Assembly: GCF_002583555.1 (NCBI RefSeq) | Contig: NZ_BEGX01000061.1 | Span: 47,620-111,619 of the forward strand | DNA from: Pseudonocardia sp. N23 | GTDB taxonomy: Bacteria; Actinomycetota; Actinomycetes; Mycobacteriales; Pseudonocardiaceae | DNA length: 64,000 nt | Direction: 5' to 3' | Shown: in pieces, positions 38,149 through 49,103 of the stretch | Layout of the letters: each line of letters begins with the position of its first letter | Numbering within the stretch: the first letter of the stretch is position 1 | The notes under the pieces: generated by a model | What the model was told of the DNA's origin: nothing | Databases searched by the model: none | What the model saw: the letters and a program-made list of their open reading frames with translations, nothing else | Made by a program: the position numbers and the translations under genes

Positions 38149-40080
38149 TCAGGGGTGTCCTCGCCGCCGCGGCAGGTTCGGACGGTCGTCGGCCAGCAGC
38201 GGCGCCATCAGGTCTCCGTGCTCGGCGAGCCGGGCGGGGAGGTCGTCGAGGGTGAAGACGAGGTCGTCGGCCACGCGGCAGGCGCGGACCTCGTCCCACG
38301 TCACCGGCGTCGCGACGGTCGGGCGGGCGCGCCCGCGCAGCGAGTAGCTGGCGATCGTCGTCTTCGCGGGGCTGTTCTGGCTCCAGTCGACGAACACCTT
38401 GCCCCGCCTGCGCACCTTGGCCATCACGGCGGTGACCCGCCGCGGCATGTCGGCGGCCAGCGCCTCGGCGACGTCGCGCGCGTACTCACCGGTGCGTTCG
38501 GCGTCGGACACCGTGACCGGCACGTAGAGCTGCATGCCCTTGCTGCCGCTGGTCCGCGGGTACGCGGTGAGCCCGTCGTCGGCCAGCAGGTCGAGGATGC
38601 GCTCGGCGACCCGGCAGCAGTCGACGATCGTCGTCCCCTCGCCGGGGTCGAGGTCGAACACGACGAGATCCGGCACGTTGCGCCCTCCGCGGGGCCCGAC
38701 CGTCCACTGTCGCACGTGCAGCTCCAGCGCCGCGAGGTTCGCCGCCCAGGCCAGGCCCTCGACGTCGTCGAGCAGCGGGAAGTCGGCCGACTCCGACCGG
38801 CCGCCCGGCGTCCCGACCCGCGCGGTGCGCACCCACGACGGTGCGTGCCGCGACACGTCCTTCTCGAAGAACGACGGCTTCTCCACCCCGTCGGGCCAGC
38901 GGACCATGGTGACGGGCCGGTCACGCAGGTGCGGCAGCATCACGTCGGCCACCGCGACGTAGTGGCCCATGACCTGCGCCTTCGTCGTCCCGGTGAGCGG
39001 GTAGAGGACCTTGTCGGGATTGGTCAGCCGGGCTCTGCCGACGCCCTCACGAAGGGCAGGCGCAGGAGGGGATGCCGGGGGAGCGGCGGTCGTCGCGACC
39101 TCCACCCAGTCCTCGCTGTGCTTCCCGGGCCGGTACGGAGAGTCAGCCCGCTTCGCGACGACCACCGGGAGCCCCTGTCCTGCGGCAGCGTCGACGACCT
39201 CCTGCCCGGCCCCGGGGTAGGCCGGGGCGAGGCGCCAGGCCGGGCCGGTGAGGTCGAGGTCCTCGAGCAGCTCGCGGCGCCGGGCGAACGGCACGTCGAG
39301 GGTGTCGCGGCCGTCGAGGTGCAGCAGGTCCCCGATCCAGAGCCGGGCGTCGCGGCGCGGGTTGCCGACGAGCTCGGCGTCGAGGAGCAGGGGAGTGGCT
39401 CCCACCGACGGCCCGAAGGCGCGCAGCGCGGGCGCCTCCAGCTCGGCACCGTCGGCGTCGGTGAACCGGGCCCGGCCGCCGTCGACGCGCACGACCACCC
39501 GCCGGCCGCCGAACCCGATCTGCAGCCACCAGCCGTCGCCGTCGGGCAGCGGGCCGGGAGTGGCGAGCATCGGAAGGGCCTCGCGGGGGAGCGGATCGCG
39601 CCCGTCGTCCTCCGGGCTCGACGAGCGCCGCAGGATCCAGCCGTCGCGACGCTCGCGGTCGCTGCGCACGAACACGAACCGCCCCCGCGCCCGCTCGCCG
39701 CGCAGCACGACGGCGACCTCGCGGGACGACCACTTCTCCGTCTCGTAGGTCCCGGTGTCCCAGATCGTCATGGTCCCGGCGCCGTACTCGCCGGCCGGGA
39801 TCTCCCCGGAGAAGTCCAGGTACTCCATCGGATGGTCCTCGGTGCGGACCGCGAGCCGCACCGTCCCGGTGTCGACGGGGAGGCCCTTGGGGACCGCCCA
39901 GGAGACGAGGACACCGTCGCGTTCGAGGCGGACGTCCCAGTGCAGCGCGCTCGCGTGGTGCTCCTGGACGACGAAGCGGCCGCCGTCGTGGTCGGAGCCG
40001 TCGACGACCGGGTCGTCGTGCGGGACGGGTTCGGGCGTCTTCGCCCGGTCGCGCTTGCGCCGGTACTCGTCGAGGGGCAC
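38149..40080 (-). CDS. ligD: LigD-like repair protein: phosphoesterase, inactive ligase, polymerase
   Basis: A 643-residue protein with three LigD modules in the order PE-LIG-POL. Residues 30-155 are the 3'-phosphoesterase (FVVQEHHASALHWDVRLE, His and Asp; TEDHPMEYLDFSGEIPAGEYG). Residues 175-335 align with the ATP-dependent ligase domain, but motif I ExKxDGxR reads QIGFGGRR: the nucleotidyl Lys is Gly189 and the Asp is Gly191, so ligation is not expected. Residues 350-640 are the primase-polymerase (VRWPDGVEKPSFFEKD; metal pair in VVFDLDPGEGT; SGSKGMQLYVPV). It would process and fill ends in non-homologous end joining; a Ku gene is not in the window. Confidence 0.88.
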   Translation of the reverse strand: MPLDEYRRKRDRAKTPEPVPHDDPVVDGSDHDGGRFVVQEHHASALHWDVRLERDGVLVSWAVPKGLPVDTGTVRLAVRTEDHPMEYLDFSGEIPAGEYGAGTMTIWDTGTYETEKWSSREVAVVLRGERARGRFVFVRSDRERRDGWILRRSSSPEDDGRDPLPREALPMLATPGPLPDGDGWWLQIGFGGRRVVVRVDGGRARFTDADGAELEAPALRAFGPSVGATPLLLDAELVGNPRRDARLWIGDLLHLDGRDTLDVPFARRRELLEDLDLTGPAWRLAPAYPGAGQEVVDAAAGQGLPVVVAKRADSPYRPGKHSEDWVEVATTAAPPASPPAPALREGVGRARLTNPDKVLYPLTGTTKAQVMGHYVAVADVMLPHLRDRPVTMVRWPDGVEKPSFFEKDVSRHAPSWVRTARVGTPGGRSESADFPLLDDVEGLAWAANLAALELHVRQWTVGPRGGRNVPDLVVFDLDPGEGTTIVDCCRVAERILDLLADDGLTAYPRTSGSKGMQLYVPVTVSDAERTGEYARDVAEALAADMPRRVTAVMAKVRRRGKVFVDWSQNSPAKTTIASYSLRGRARPTVATPVTWDEVRACRVADDLVFTLDDLPARLAEHGDLMAPLLADDRPNLPRRRGHP

Positions 40081-40228
40081 GTGGCCAGGCTAGAGGCGCA
40101 GGCCGGTGACACGCCGGGGCAGGGGAGTGGTGGTGGTGGCGTCCGGTGTCGGGGTGTGTCAGGGGTATTGCCCGCGGCCCGTCCAGGTGAGAACATAGCC
40201 TTACCTGACCGTCGCGAAGGGTCACCTC

Positions 40229-40426
40229 ATGTACGTGTGTATCTGTGCAGCCGTCACCGAGACGGAGCTGCTCGACTGCATCGACGGTGGCGCGCGCACG
40301 GTCGACGACGTCGGCGACGCGTGCGGCGCCGGCACCGGCTGCGGCGGCTGCGTCGAGACGGTCGACGTGTTCCTGGCGGCGGCGGTCTGCCCGTCGGAAC
40401 TGTCGCAGCTACCCATGACTGCCTAG
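40229..40426 (+). CDS. bfd: Bacterioferritin-associated ferredoxin
   Basis: A 65-residue [2Fe-2S] protein. The four cysteine ligands are arranged as CIC near the N-terminus and CGAGTGCGGC in the middle, the Bfd pattern. Bfd docks on bacterioferritin and supplies electrons to reduce and release stored iron. It is 91 bp upstream of bfr on the same strand. The ATG at 40229 follows a weak ribosome site. Confidence 0.93.
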   Translation: MYVCICAAVTETELLDCIDGGARTVDDVGDACGAGTGCGGCVETVDVFLAAAVCPSELSQLPMTA

Positions 40427-40445
40427 GTGTTGCCACCCGGGCAGC

Positions 40446-40461
40446 AAGGTCAGCCTAGGTT
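40446..40461 (+). promoter_or_regulatory. Weak IdeR/DtxR-like box before bfr
   Basis: AAGGTCAGCCTAGGTT matches part of the DtxR/IdeR consensus, well in the left half and poorly in the right. IdeR activates bacterioferritin in mycobacteria, so the position makes sense. It remains a guess. Confidence 0.25.
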
Positions 40462-40504
40462 CGGGGTAGTCGGTCCTTCACGGACCGTGCGATTTCCGGG
40501 TGAC

Positions 40505-40517
40505 TAGCCTGCTCCAC
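40505..40517 (+). promoter_or_regulatory. Leaderless-type promoter of bfr
   Basis: TAGCCT at 40505-40510 is followed by 7 nt and the ATG at 40518. Confidence 0.5.
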
Positions 40518-41003
40518 ATGCGAGGCGACCCCGAGATCATCTCACTGCTCAACGAGCAGCTCACCAGCGAACTCACGGCCATCAACCAGTACTTCCTGCA
40601 CGCCAAGATGCAGCAGAACTGGGGCCTCACGAAGCTCGCGGCGTACACGCGCGCGGAGTCGATCGACGAGATGCGGCACGCGGAGAAGATCACCGACCGT
40701 ATCCTCTTCCTCGAAGGCCTGCCCAACTACCAGCGGATCTTCCAGCTGCGGATCGGTCAGACCGTCCGCGAGCAGCTGCAGTCCGACCTGGCCGTCGAGC
40801 TGGAGGTCGTCGAGCGGCTGCGCCCCGGCGTAATCATGTGCCGCTCCAAGGGCGACCACACGACGGCGAACCTCTTCGAGGAGATCCTCGCCGACGAGGA
40901 GCACCACATCGACTACATCGAGACCAACCTCGAGCTCATCGACAAGCTCGGCGAGCAGCTCTACCTCGCCCAGCTCGTCGACCAGCCGCCGAACCCGGGC
41001 TGA
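40518..41003 (+). CDS. bfr: Bacterioferritin
   Basis: A 161-residue four-helix ferritin. It has the ferroxidase ligands (Glu in LTSELTAINQYFLHA, Glu and His in IDEMRHAEKITDRILFLEG, Glu and His in LADEEHHIDYIE) and the haem-ligating Met in DEMRHAEK. It assembles into a 24-subunit shell storing ferric iron. It pairs with bfd upstream. A perfect hairpin ends the unit. Confidence 0.96.
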   Translation: MRGDPEIISLLNEQLTSELTAINQYFLHAKMQQNWGLTKLAAYTRAESIDEMRHAEKITDRILFLEGLPNYQRIFQLRIGQTVREQLQSDLAVELEVVERLRPGVIMCRSKGDHTTANLFEEILADEEHHIDYIETNLELIDKLGEQLYLAQLVDQPPNPG

Positions 41004-41030
41004 TCCGCGACCGCGCGGTTCCACCACACC

Positions 41031-41066
41031 GGGCCCGCCCGCTGGGTCGCCTCAGCGGGCGGGCCC
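41031..41066 (+). terminator. Terminator after bfr
   Basis: Perfect 14-bp arms (41031-41044, 41053-41066) around an 8-nt loop, 28 nt after the bfr stop. Confidence 0.75.
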
Positions 41067-41128
41067 CACTGTTCGAAGAAGTGTTCGAGGCGGCGACACC
41101 CACCGTCGTGACGTGGCACGATCGGCGC

Positions 41129-41590
<462 letters not shown>

Positions 41591-41595
41591 CCGCC

Positions 41596-42003
41596 ATGGA
41601 CATCAGCATCCACTCCAGCTTCCTCCCGCAGAACGACCCGGAGGCCGCGCTCGCGTTCTACCGCGACGCCCTCGGCTTCGAGGTGCGCCTCGACGTCGGC
41701 TACGAAGGCATGCGCTGGATCACCGTCGGGCCCGTCGGCCAGTCGACCTCGATCGTGCTCTACCCGCCGCAGGCCAGCCCGGGCCTGACCGACGAGGAGA
41801 AGCGCGCCATCGAGGAGATGATGGCCAAGGGCACCTACGCCAGCGTCCTGCTCGCCACCAAGGACCTCGACGGGACGTTCGACAAGGTCCAGGCCACCGA
41901 CGCCGAGGTCGTGCAGGAGCCCACCGAGCAGCCCTACGGCGTGCGCGACTGCGCGTTCCGCGACCCCGCTGGCAACATGGTCAGAATCCAGGAACTGCGC
42001 TGA
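41596..42003 (+). CDS. VOC family protein
   Basis: A 135-residue VOC protein: SFLPQNDPEAALAFYRDALGFEVRLDV, GPVGQSTSIVLYPPQA and YGVRDCAFRDPAGNMVRIQEL. It is placed between an AraC regulator and a UvrA-like ATPase. Such VOC proteins often bind or modify small electrophilic or antibiotic molecules. The ligand is unknown. Confidence 0.88.
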   Translation: MDISIHSSFLPQNDPEAALAFYRDALGFEVRLDVGYEGMRWITVGPVGQSTSIVLYPPQASPGLTDEEKRAIEEMMAKGTYASVLLATKDLDGTFDKVQATDAEVVQEPTEQPYGVRDCAFRDPAGNMVRIQELR

Positions 42004-42023
42004 CACGCCGACCGTTGCGGTGC

Positions 42024-42059
42024 GGCGGCCGGCCTCCGTGACGTCGGAGCCCGGCCGCC
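42024..42059 (+). terminator. Hairpin after the VOC gene
   Basis: A 9-bp outer stem (42024-42032 with 42051-42059) and a 5-bp inner stem (CTCCG with CGGAG) are separated by a C/C mismatch. Confidence 0.5.
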
Positions 42060-42117
42060 CACGTCGTCACCCACCCCGAACGGTGTCGACCGCTCCACCC
42101 CGAGACGAGGAGAGACG

Positions 42118-44514
<2,397 letters not shown>

Positions 44515-44996
44515 CTCCGCCTTCGCCGCGCTCGACACCGGTCCGGTCCTACCGAGGGGACGGCATCGGCTCACCTCCGGAGCTTCTGCCGCATGTCGTC
44601 AGTCCTCGGCCAATCCGACTTCAACCCGCGTTGAAGGCGTGACGTCCCCCATGGTCGGTAGATGTTATGACAGTCCGGGTGGGTGGACCGCGGCCCCGGA
44701 AGAGGGTGGTTGTCGTTGCCCCACAGGGGCTGAGGGCTCGATCGGGCGCACACAGCGCCGTCCGACGCACGTGGCGGAGAACTCTGGTCCGCCGAGCGCG
44801 ACACCGGACCGGCGCGGAGGCCGGAGAGGTGGTTCTGGATCGAACTCGACCGGGGCTTGCACAACCCCTCTCGCAGCACGTTCCCCACGATCCGATAATC
44901 GACGTTATGACATTATGTCAGACCTGCCCACTCGCCTTCGGCCACGACGTCCGCGGATGTACGCAAAGATGTACAGGTTCCAGTACGCTTCCGGGC
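44515..44996. other. 482-bp low-GC spacer before the Fic module
   Basis: No supported gene. It is visibly lower in GC than the rest of the window. It holds two copies of GTTATGACA (about 44662 and 44904), the palindrome TGACAT-T-ATGTCA at 44908-44920, and TGTAC-N8-GTACA at 44958-44975. Short frames exist on both strands but show no family signature. It may be a scar from insertion of the toxin-antitoxin module. Confidence 0.5.
44958..44996 (+). promoter_or_regulatory. Operator and leaderless promoter of the fic antitoxin
   Basis: TACGCT at 44984-44989 is followed by 7 nt and the antitoxin GTG at 44997. The inverted repeat TGTAC-N8-GTACA (44958-44975) covers the -35 region, the expected place for autorepression by a Phd-type antitoxin. 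Confidence 0.5.
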
Positions 44997-45317
44997 GTGA
45001 GCATCCCCGAGGTCCTCTCGATCAGCGAGCTGCGCGAGCACCTGGCTGACGCGATGACCCAGGTACGCGGCCCTTCCGGGTCGCCCGTGTACGCCGGGCG
45101 GCACCGCCGCGCCGAGGTCGTCCTCCTCTCGGCCGACCGCTACGCCCAGCTGTTGGCCGACGAGCGGCGTTCCGCGGTCGCCGGTGCGATCGGGTCGACC
45201 CGTGCCGAGGGGCTCGGCCTGAGCGAGCTCGGCGACGCCGTCATGCGCGACGTCGCCGACGGCAACCTCACCTACACCGAGGCCCGAACCCGCCTGCTCG
45301 CCCACTACCAGCGCTGA
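44997..45317 (+). CDS. Antitoxin with Phd/YefM-like and Fic-inhibitor parts
   Basis: A 106-residue protein. Residues 1-57 resemble a Phd/YefM DNA-binding antitoxin (LSISELREHLADAMTQV, VVLLSADRYAQLL). Residues 58-106 (AVAGAIGSTRAEGLGLSELG, then GNLTYTEARTRLLAHYQR) resemble VbhA-like partners of Fic. STRAEG at 67-72 fits the inhibitory motif (S/T)xxxE(G/N), whose Glu blocks ATP binding in class I Fic toxins. It precedes the fic gene by 12 bp. The family assignment for the N-terminal part is moderate. Confidence 0.75.
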   Translation: MSIPEVLSISELREHLADAMTQVRGPSGSPVYAGRHRRAEVVLLSADRYAQLLADERRSAVAGAIGSTRAEGLGLSELGDAVMRDVADGNLTYTEARTRLLAHYQR

Positions 45318-45329
45318 TCGTCGACGGTC

Positions 45330-45914
45330 GTGGCCGCGTGGGACCCGTGTCTGGATCTCGGGTCCGGGGTCCTGCGCAACCGGCTCGGGATCACCGATCC
45401 GGCCTTGCTGAGCCAGGCGGAGGCCGACCTCGCGACCAACGCGTTGGCCGAGCTCTCGCGCACTCCCCTGCCCGGACGCTACGACCTCGCGCACCTGCAG
45501 GCCGTCCACCGGTTCGTCTTCGGAGACATCTATCCCTGGGCCGGTGAGCTGCGCACCGTCACGTTGGGCAGGAACGGGCAGATGTTCTGCGCGCCCGGTG
45601 ACATCACTCCGCGGGCCGGGCGGGTGTTCCTCGCCCTCTCCGCCCGCGACCACCTGCGAGGACTCGGCCGGGAGTCGTTCCTCGACGAGCTCACCGAGCT
45701 CCTTGCCGCGCTGACCCACCTCCACCCGTTCCGGGAGGGCAACGGCCGCGCCCAGCGGGCGCTGCTCGGACAGCTGGCCCGGGACGCCGGGTACAAGCTC
45801 GACTGGGCGCTGCTCGACGCCGACGAGAACACCGCCGCCTCACGCGCGGCGAACGACGGCGATCCGAAGCCGCTGCGGGTCGTGCTCGACCGGCTGACGA
45901 CGAGCCCGTCCTGA
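45330..45914 (+). CDS. fic: Fic/DOC family AMPylating toxin
   Basis: A 194-residue Fic protein with an intact motif HPFREGNGRAQR, matching HxFx(D/E)GNGRxxR, plus the upstream PLPGRYDLAHLQAVHRFVFGDIYPWAGELRTV flap region. Intact residues mean it can transfer AMP to a target hydroxyl. No inhibitory helix is present in its own chain; inhibition should come from the antitoxin. The target cannot be read from sequence; for VbhT-type toxins it is topoisomerase. Confidence 0.9.
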   Translation: MAAWDPCLDLGSGVLRNRLGITDPALLSQAEADLATNALAELSRTPLPGRYDLAHLQAVHRFVFGDIYPWAGELRTVTLGRNGQMFCAPGDITPRAGRVFLALSARDHLRGLGRESFLDELTELLAALTHLHPFREGNGRAQRALLGQLARDAGYKLDWALLDADENTAASRAANDGDPKPLRVVLDRLTTSPS

Positions 45915-45978
45915 ACGGCTGCTGTTCGTCGATCCACTCCCACGGGCCGGGTGCGGTGTCCCTCGCTGCCGGCCCGGC

Positions 45979-46821
45979 TCAGCGGCCGGGGAGGTCCCGG
46001 ACGACGGCGACCGGGCAGGCGGCGGTGCGCAGCAGGTCGCGAACCACGGGGGCGGCGGGCCCGTCGAAGCGGCGGCCACGGGTGCCGACCCCGACGACGA
46101 CCAGCGCGGGACCGGACGAGAGCTCCCGCAGCACGTCGCGGGCGTCCCCGGCCCGGGCGACGTGCTGGACGGGGCGCTCGACGGGCGGGTCGTCGCGGCC
46201 GAGGGTCTCGTCGGGCGGCACCTGCGCCGTCCCGGAGTGGACGACGACCAGCGGCGCCTCGCGGGTCGCGGCAGCGGCGGCGGCGAACCTGCGGGCGGCG
46301 CTGCCGGCCGCCGATCCGTCGGCGGCGACGACCACGGGCGCGCCGGGCCGTCCGGCGGTGTCGGGGTCACCGCGGACGACGACGACCGGGGACAGCGCGA
46401 TGGCTGCGGTCACGGCCGCGACGGACCCGGCCAGCGTGGAGCAGAGGCGGCTCCTCCCCCGGGTCCCGATGACGAGCACACCGGCCCATTCGGACTCGGC
46501 CATCAGCACGAGCGGTGCCGGCCCGCCGCGGATCTCGGTGAGGATCTCGAGTCCGGGTGCGGCCTCCGCGGCGGCCTCAGCGGCGTCGGCGAGCGCCTCG
46601 TGGGCGGCACCCGTGATCGCGTCGCGGCAACGGGCCGACGAAGCCTGTTCGACGCCGATGGGCTGCAGGACGGGCGAGATCGCCGCGGCGACGAGGCGCA
46701 GCGCTCCCCCGCGCCGCACCGCCTCCGCGGCCGCCCATCGCGTGGCGCGCAGCGCGGCCGGTGAGCCGTCGACGCCGACCGCCACGGAACGGCGGATGTG
46801 GTCGATGATCTCGTTGCCCAC
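45979..46821 (-). CDS. Universal stress protein, tandem UspA domains
   Basis: A 280-residue protein with two UspA repeats. The first has VAVGVDGSPAALRATRWAAAEA and the ATP-binding VIGTRGRSRLCSTLAGSVAA (GxxGxxxx9GS type). The second has VVVAADGSAAGSAARRF and VVGVGTRGRRFDGPAAPVVR, which is degenerate in the last part. Such proteins bind ATP and respond to hypoxia or starvation in actinobacteria. It stands alone. Confidence 0.9.
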   Translation of the reverse strand: MGNEIIDHIRRSVAVGVDGSPAALRATRWAAAEAVRRGGALRLVAAAISPVLQPIGVEQASSARCRDAITGAAHEALADAAEAAAEAAPGLEILTEIRGGPAPLVLMAESEWAGVLVIGTRGRSRLCSTLAGSVAAVTAAIALSPVVVVRGDPDTAGRPGAPVVVAADGSAAGSAARRFAAAAAATREAPLVVVHSGTAQVPPDETLGRDDPPVERPVQHVARAGDARDVLRELSSGPALVVVGVGTRGRRFDGPAAPVVRDLLRTAACPVAVVRDLPGR

Positions 46822-47039
46822 GGGCGCCTCCCGGTGAACGTGCAGGCGTCCGGACTACCGCACATCGGGCCCGACCGCCAGCCGCAACGGCCCGTTGACC
46901 AGGAGGACGAACCCGAGGCCCAGGACCTCGCAGGGTCCTCCGGTGGTGCCGCTCGTCGACGGCCGGCCCGCCGGTCTGACGGACCTCGACGCCGTCGCGG
47001 GCTGACGCCCGTCTCCGGGCAGGCGTGGCTCACAGCACA

Positions 47040-47050
47040 CTAGTCACTAG
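47040..47050. promoter_or_regulatory. HxlR-type operator before the nitroreductase gene
   Basis: CTAGT-C-ACTAG is a perfect palindrome with a 1-bp centre, 35 bp before the gene start. Redox-sensing HxlR repressors recognise sites with ACTA/TAGT half sites, and an hxlR gene follows. Confidence 0.5.
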
Positions 47051-47084
47051 GAATTTCGAAGCGGTGATTGAGCTTGCAGCGGTC

Positions 47085-47714
47085 ATGACCGCTCTTCAGG
47101 ACTCCGCCCTGCCCGGCGCGCTCCCCGTCCTCGACGACGACGCCCGCGCGCTGCTGTTCACCGAGGCCCGCACGGCCAACTCGTTCGCGCCCGACCCGGT
47201 CCCCGACGAGACCCTCGCCGCGGTCTGGGAGCTCGCGAAGTGGCCGCCGACCGCGGCCAACACCCAGCCGCTGCGCGTGACGTTCGTCCGCAGCCCGGAG
47301 GGCAAGGCCCGCCTGCTGCCGCTGATGAACGAGGGCAACCGCGCCAAGACCGAAGCCGCGCCCGTCGTCGCCCTGCTCGCCACCGACGTCGACTTCCACG
47401 AGTTCACCGAACAGACCTTCCCGATCCGCCCGGAGCTCAAGGACAACATGGAGGCTGCCGGCACCGCGGGCCGCGAGTCGATGGCCCGCTTCAACGGTGC
47501 CCTGCAGGCCGCGTACTTCCTGCTCGCCGCCCGCGCCCACGGCCTGGCCACCGGCCCGATGGCGGGCTTCGACGCCGACGCCGTCACCGCCGAGTTCTTC
47601 CCCGGTGAGCGCCACCGCACGCTGCTCGTGGTGAATCTGGGCCTGCCCGGGGAGAACCCGTGGTTCGACCGGCTGCCGCGGCTCCCGCACAGCGACGTCG
47701 TCAGCTGGGCCTGA
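47085..47714 (+). CDS. Malonic semialdehyde reductase/nitroreductase family (RutE-like)
   Basis: A 209-residue nitroreductase-fold flavoenzyme: LFTEARTANSFAPDPVPDETL, the FMN contact KWPPTAANTQPLRVTFV, and GPMAGFDADAVTAEFF near the end. RutE/HadB-type members reduce malonic semialdehyde or quinone-like compounds with NAD(P)H. The ATG at 47085 fits the usual N-terminus; an upstream GTG could add 7 residues. A palindromic HxlR-like site and the convergent hxlR gene suggest induction by electrophiles. Confidence 0.88.
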   Translation: MTALQDSALPGALPVLDDDARALLFTEARTANSFAPDPVPDETLAAVWELAKWPPTAANTQPLRVTFVRSPEGKARLLPLMNEGNRAKTEAAPVVALLATDVDFHEFTEQTFPIRPELKDNMEAAGTAGRESMARFNGALQAAYFLLAARAHGLATGPMAGFDADAVTAEFFPGERHRTLLVVNLGLPGENPWFDRLPRLPHSDVVSWA

Positions 47715-47740
47715 TCCGGCCCGGTCCCAGCACAGCCCGC

Positions 47741-48139
47741 TCAGCAGGGCGAGTCGGGGTCCGCGGGCAGGTGCTCCGCCGCCCACCGCGAGATCTCGGC
47801 GAGAGCGGGCATCAAGGCCTCACCGCGCGCGGTGAGGGCGTAGGACACCGACACCGGCGGTCCCTCGCTCACCGTGCGGGCGATCAGCCCGGCGCCGACG
47901 AGGTCGCCGAGCCGGTCGGAGAGCACCGAGTCGCTGATCCCGTACACCTCGCGCGCGAGCTCGCGGAACCCCGCGGGCCCGCCGTGCAGGGCCCGTAGCA
48001 GGACCGCGTTCCAGCGCTTGCCCAGGAACGCGAACGCCCGGCCGAGCGCGGCGTCGGCGCGCACGCAGGCCGCGTGTGCGACGGGTTCGGCGACGGCCGC
48101 TGCAGCCTGCGCGGCGGCGGTGCCCGGTTGGTCGGCCAT
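47741..48139 (-). CDS. HxlR family transcriptional regulator
   Basis: A 132-residue HxlR winged-helix repressor: a conserved N-terminal Cys in AACVRADAALGRAFAFLGKRWNAVLL, the recognition helix in GISDSVLSDRLGDLVGAGL, and the wing VSVSYALTARGEALM. Members sense aldehydes, quinones or oxidants through that Cys. It is convergent with the nitroreductase gene, whose promoter has the CTAGTCACTAG palindrome. Confidence 0.9.
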   Translation of the reverse strand: MADQPGTAAAQAAAAVAEPVAHAACVRADAALGRAFAFLGKRWNAVLLRALHGGPAGFRELAREVYGISDSVLSDRLGDLVGAGLIARTVSEGPPVSVSYALTARGEALMPALAEISRWAAEHLPADPDSPC

Positions 48140-48195
48140 GTCGCTTCCTACGCTAGCACCGTGACAGCGGCCGCCGCCGGTGTCGACGTCCCAGG

Positions 48196-48951
48196 TCAGG
48201 GCCGTGTCACAGCGGCCGGCCGCGGCCCTGTGAGGTACCTCTCGTACGCGTCGAGCCGGGCGGCGAGCTCGGCCGGACGGCTGAGCGCGACGAGATGACC
48301 CCCCGCCATCTCGTCGACCGGGATGCCGAGCCGGTCGGCGACCTGGGCCTGCTGGAACGCCAGCGGGAAGAAACGGTCGTCACGGCCCTGCAGGAAGCGC
48401 GTCGGCACGTCCGGCCACGCGTCCAACGGCCATGGCAGCGCGAACGGGGTGTCCGTCTGCCGGGGCTCACCACGCTCCTCCGCCGCGGTGCGCACGTCGG
48501 CGGGGACGTCGTGGAAGAACGCGACCATGACGTCCTCGGGGTCGTCGCCGTGGCGCCGGGCCTCCTGCTCCCGGGCCGGCCCGAACCCGGTGTTCTCCCA
48601 CCACTGCCCGGGGGTCTCCCCCGGCCGCGGCACCATCGCGTTGAGCAGGACCAGCAGGTCGACGGGCACCCGCGAGCAGACGAGCGTCGCCGTGAGCGAC
48701 CCCATCGACTGTCCGACGACGACCGTCCGCCCGCCGTCCCCGGTGCGCCCACGGTGATCAGCCATCGCGGCGAGCACGACGTCGGCGTACGCGTCGAGGC
48801 CTGCCTGCTCGTCACCGGTGGGGAGGTCCATGGTGACGGTGTCGTGCCCCAGCCTGCGCAGCTCCGGCACCAGCAGGTGCCAGAACCACGATTCGCCGCC
48901 CGCCCCGGGTACCAGCACGAACGTCGCGCCCGTGCCGTGGTCGTCGCTCAT
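48196..48951 (-). CDS. Alpha/beta hydrolase
   Basis: A 251-residue alpha/beta-hydrolase: FVLVPGAGGESWFWHLLVPEL (oxyanion region), catalytic Ser in VVVGQSMGSLTATLV, an acidic residue in FLQGRDDRFFPLAFQ and His in EMAGGHLVALSRP. It resembles PchF/salicylate-esterase-like hydrolases common in actinobacteria. Substrate unknown. It is transcribed away from the DUF4232 gene region on the same strand. Confidence 0.9.
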   Translation of the reverse strand: MSDDHGTGATFVLVPGAGGESWFWHLLVPELRRLGHDTVTMDLPTGDEQAGLDAYADVVLAAMADHRGRTGDGGRTVVVGQSMGSLTATLVCSRVPVDLLVLLNAMVPRPGETPGQWWENTGFGPAREQEARRHGDDPEDVMVAFFHDVPADVRTAAEERGEPRQTDTPFALPWPLDAWPDVPTRFLQGRDDRFFPLAFQQAQVADRLGIPVDEMAGGHLVALSRPAELAARLDAYERYLTGPRPAAVTRP

Positions 48952-49103
48952 GGTCGAAGCTCCCTCGTCGCCGGTGTCATCGGGTAGGACGACGGGCGGG
49001 GCCCGAACTCATCGGTGGGCCGCCGACGACGACCCGGGTTCGACGGAGGCCGGGTCGTCGTCGACGCGGTCCCCCGCCGAGGGCGGCGTGGTTCGTGGTG
49101 TGG

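Noticed and set aside
44667..44996. N-terminal extension of the antitoxin from an ATG at 44667
   Set aside because: The extension has no family similarity and would cover the operator and the TACGCT promoter; the GTG at 44997 fits better.
46855..47040. Minus-strand 61-residue frame ending LVNGPLRLAVGPDVR
   Set aside because: Its end looks protein-like, but there is no ribosome site or known family, and its N-terminal part is low complexity. Left as unassigned spacer.
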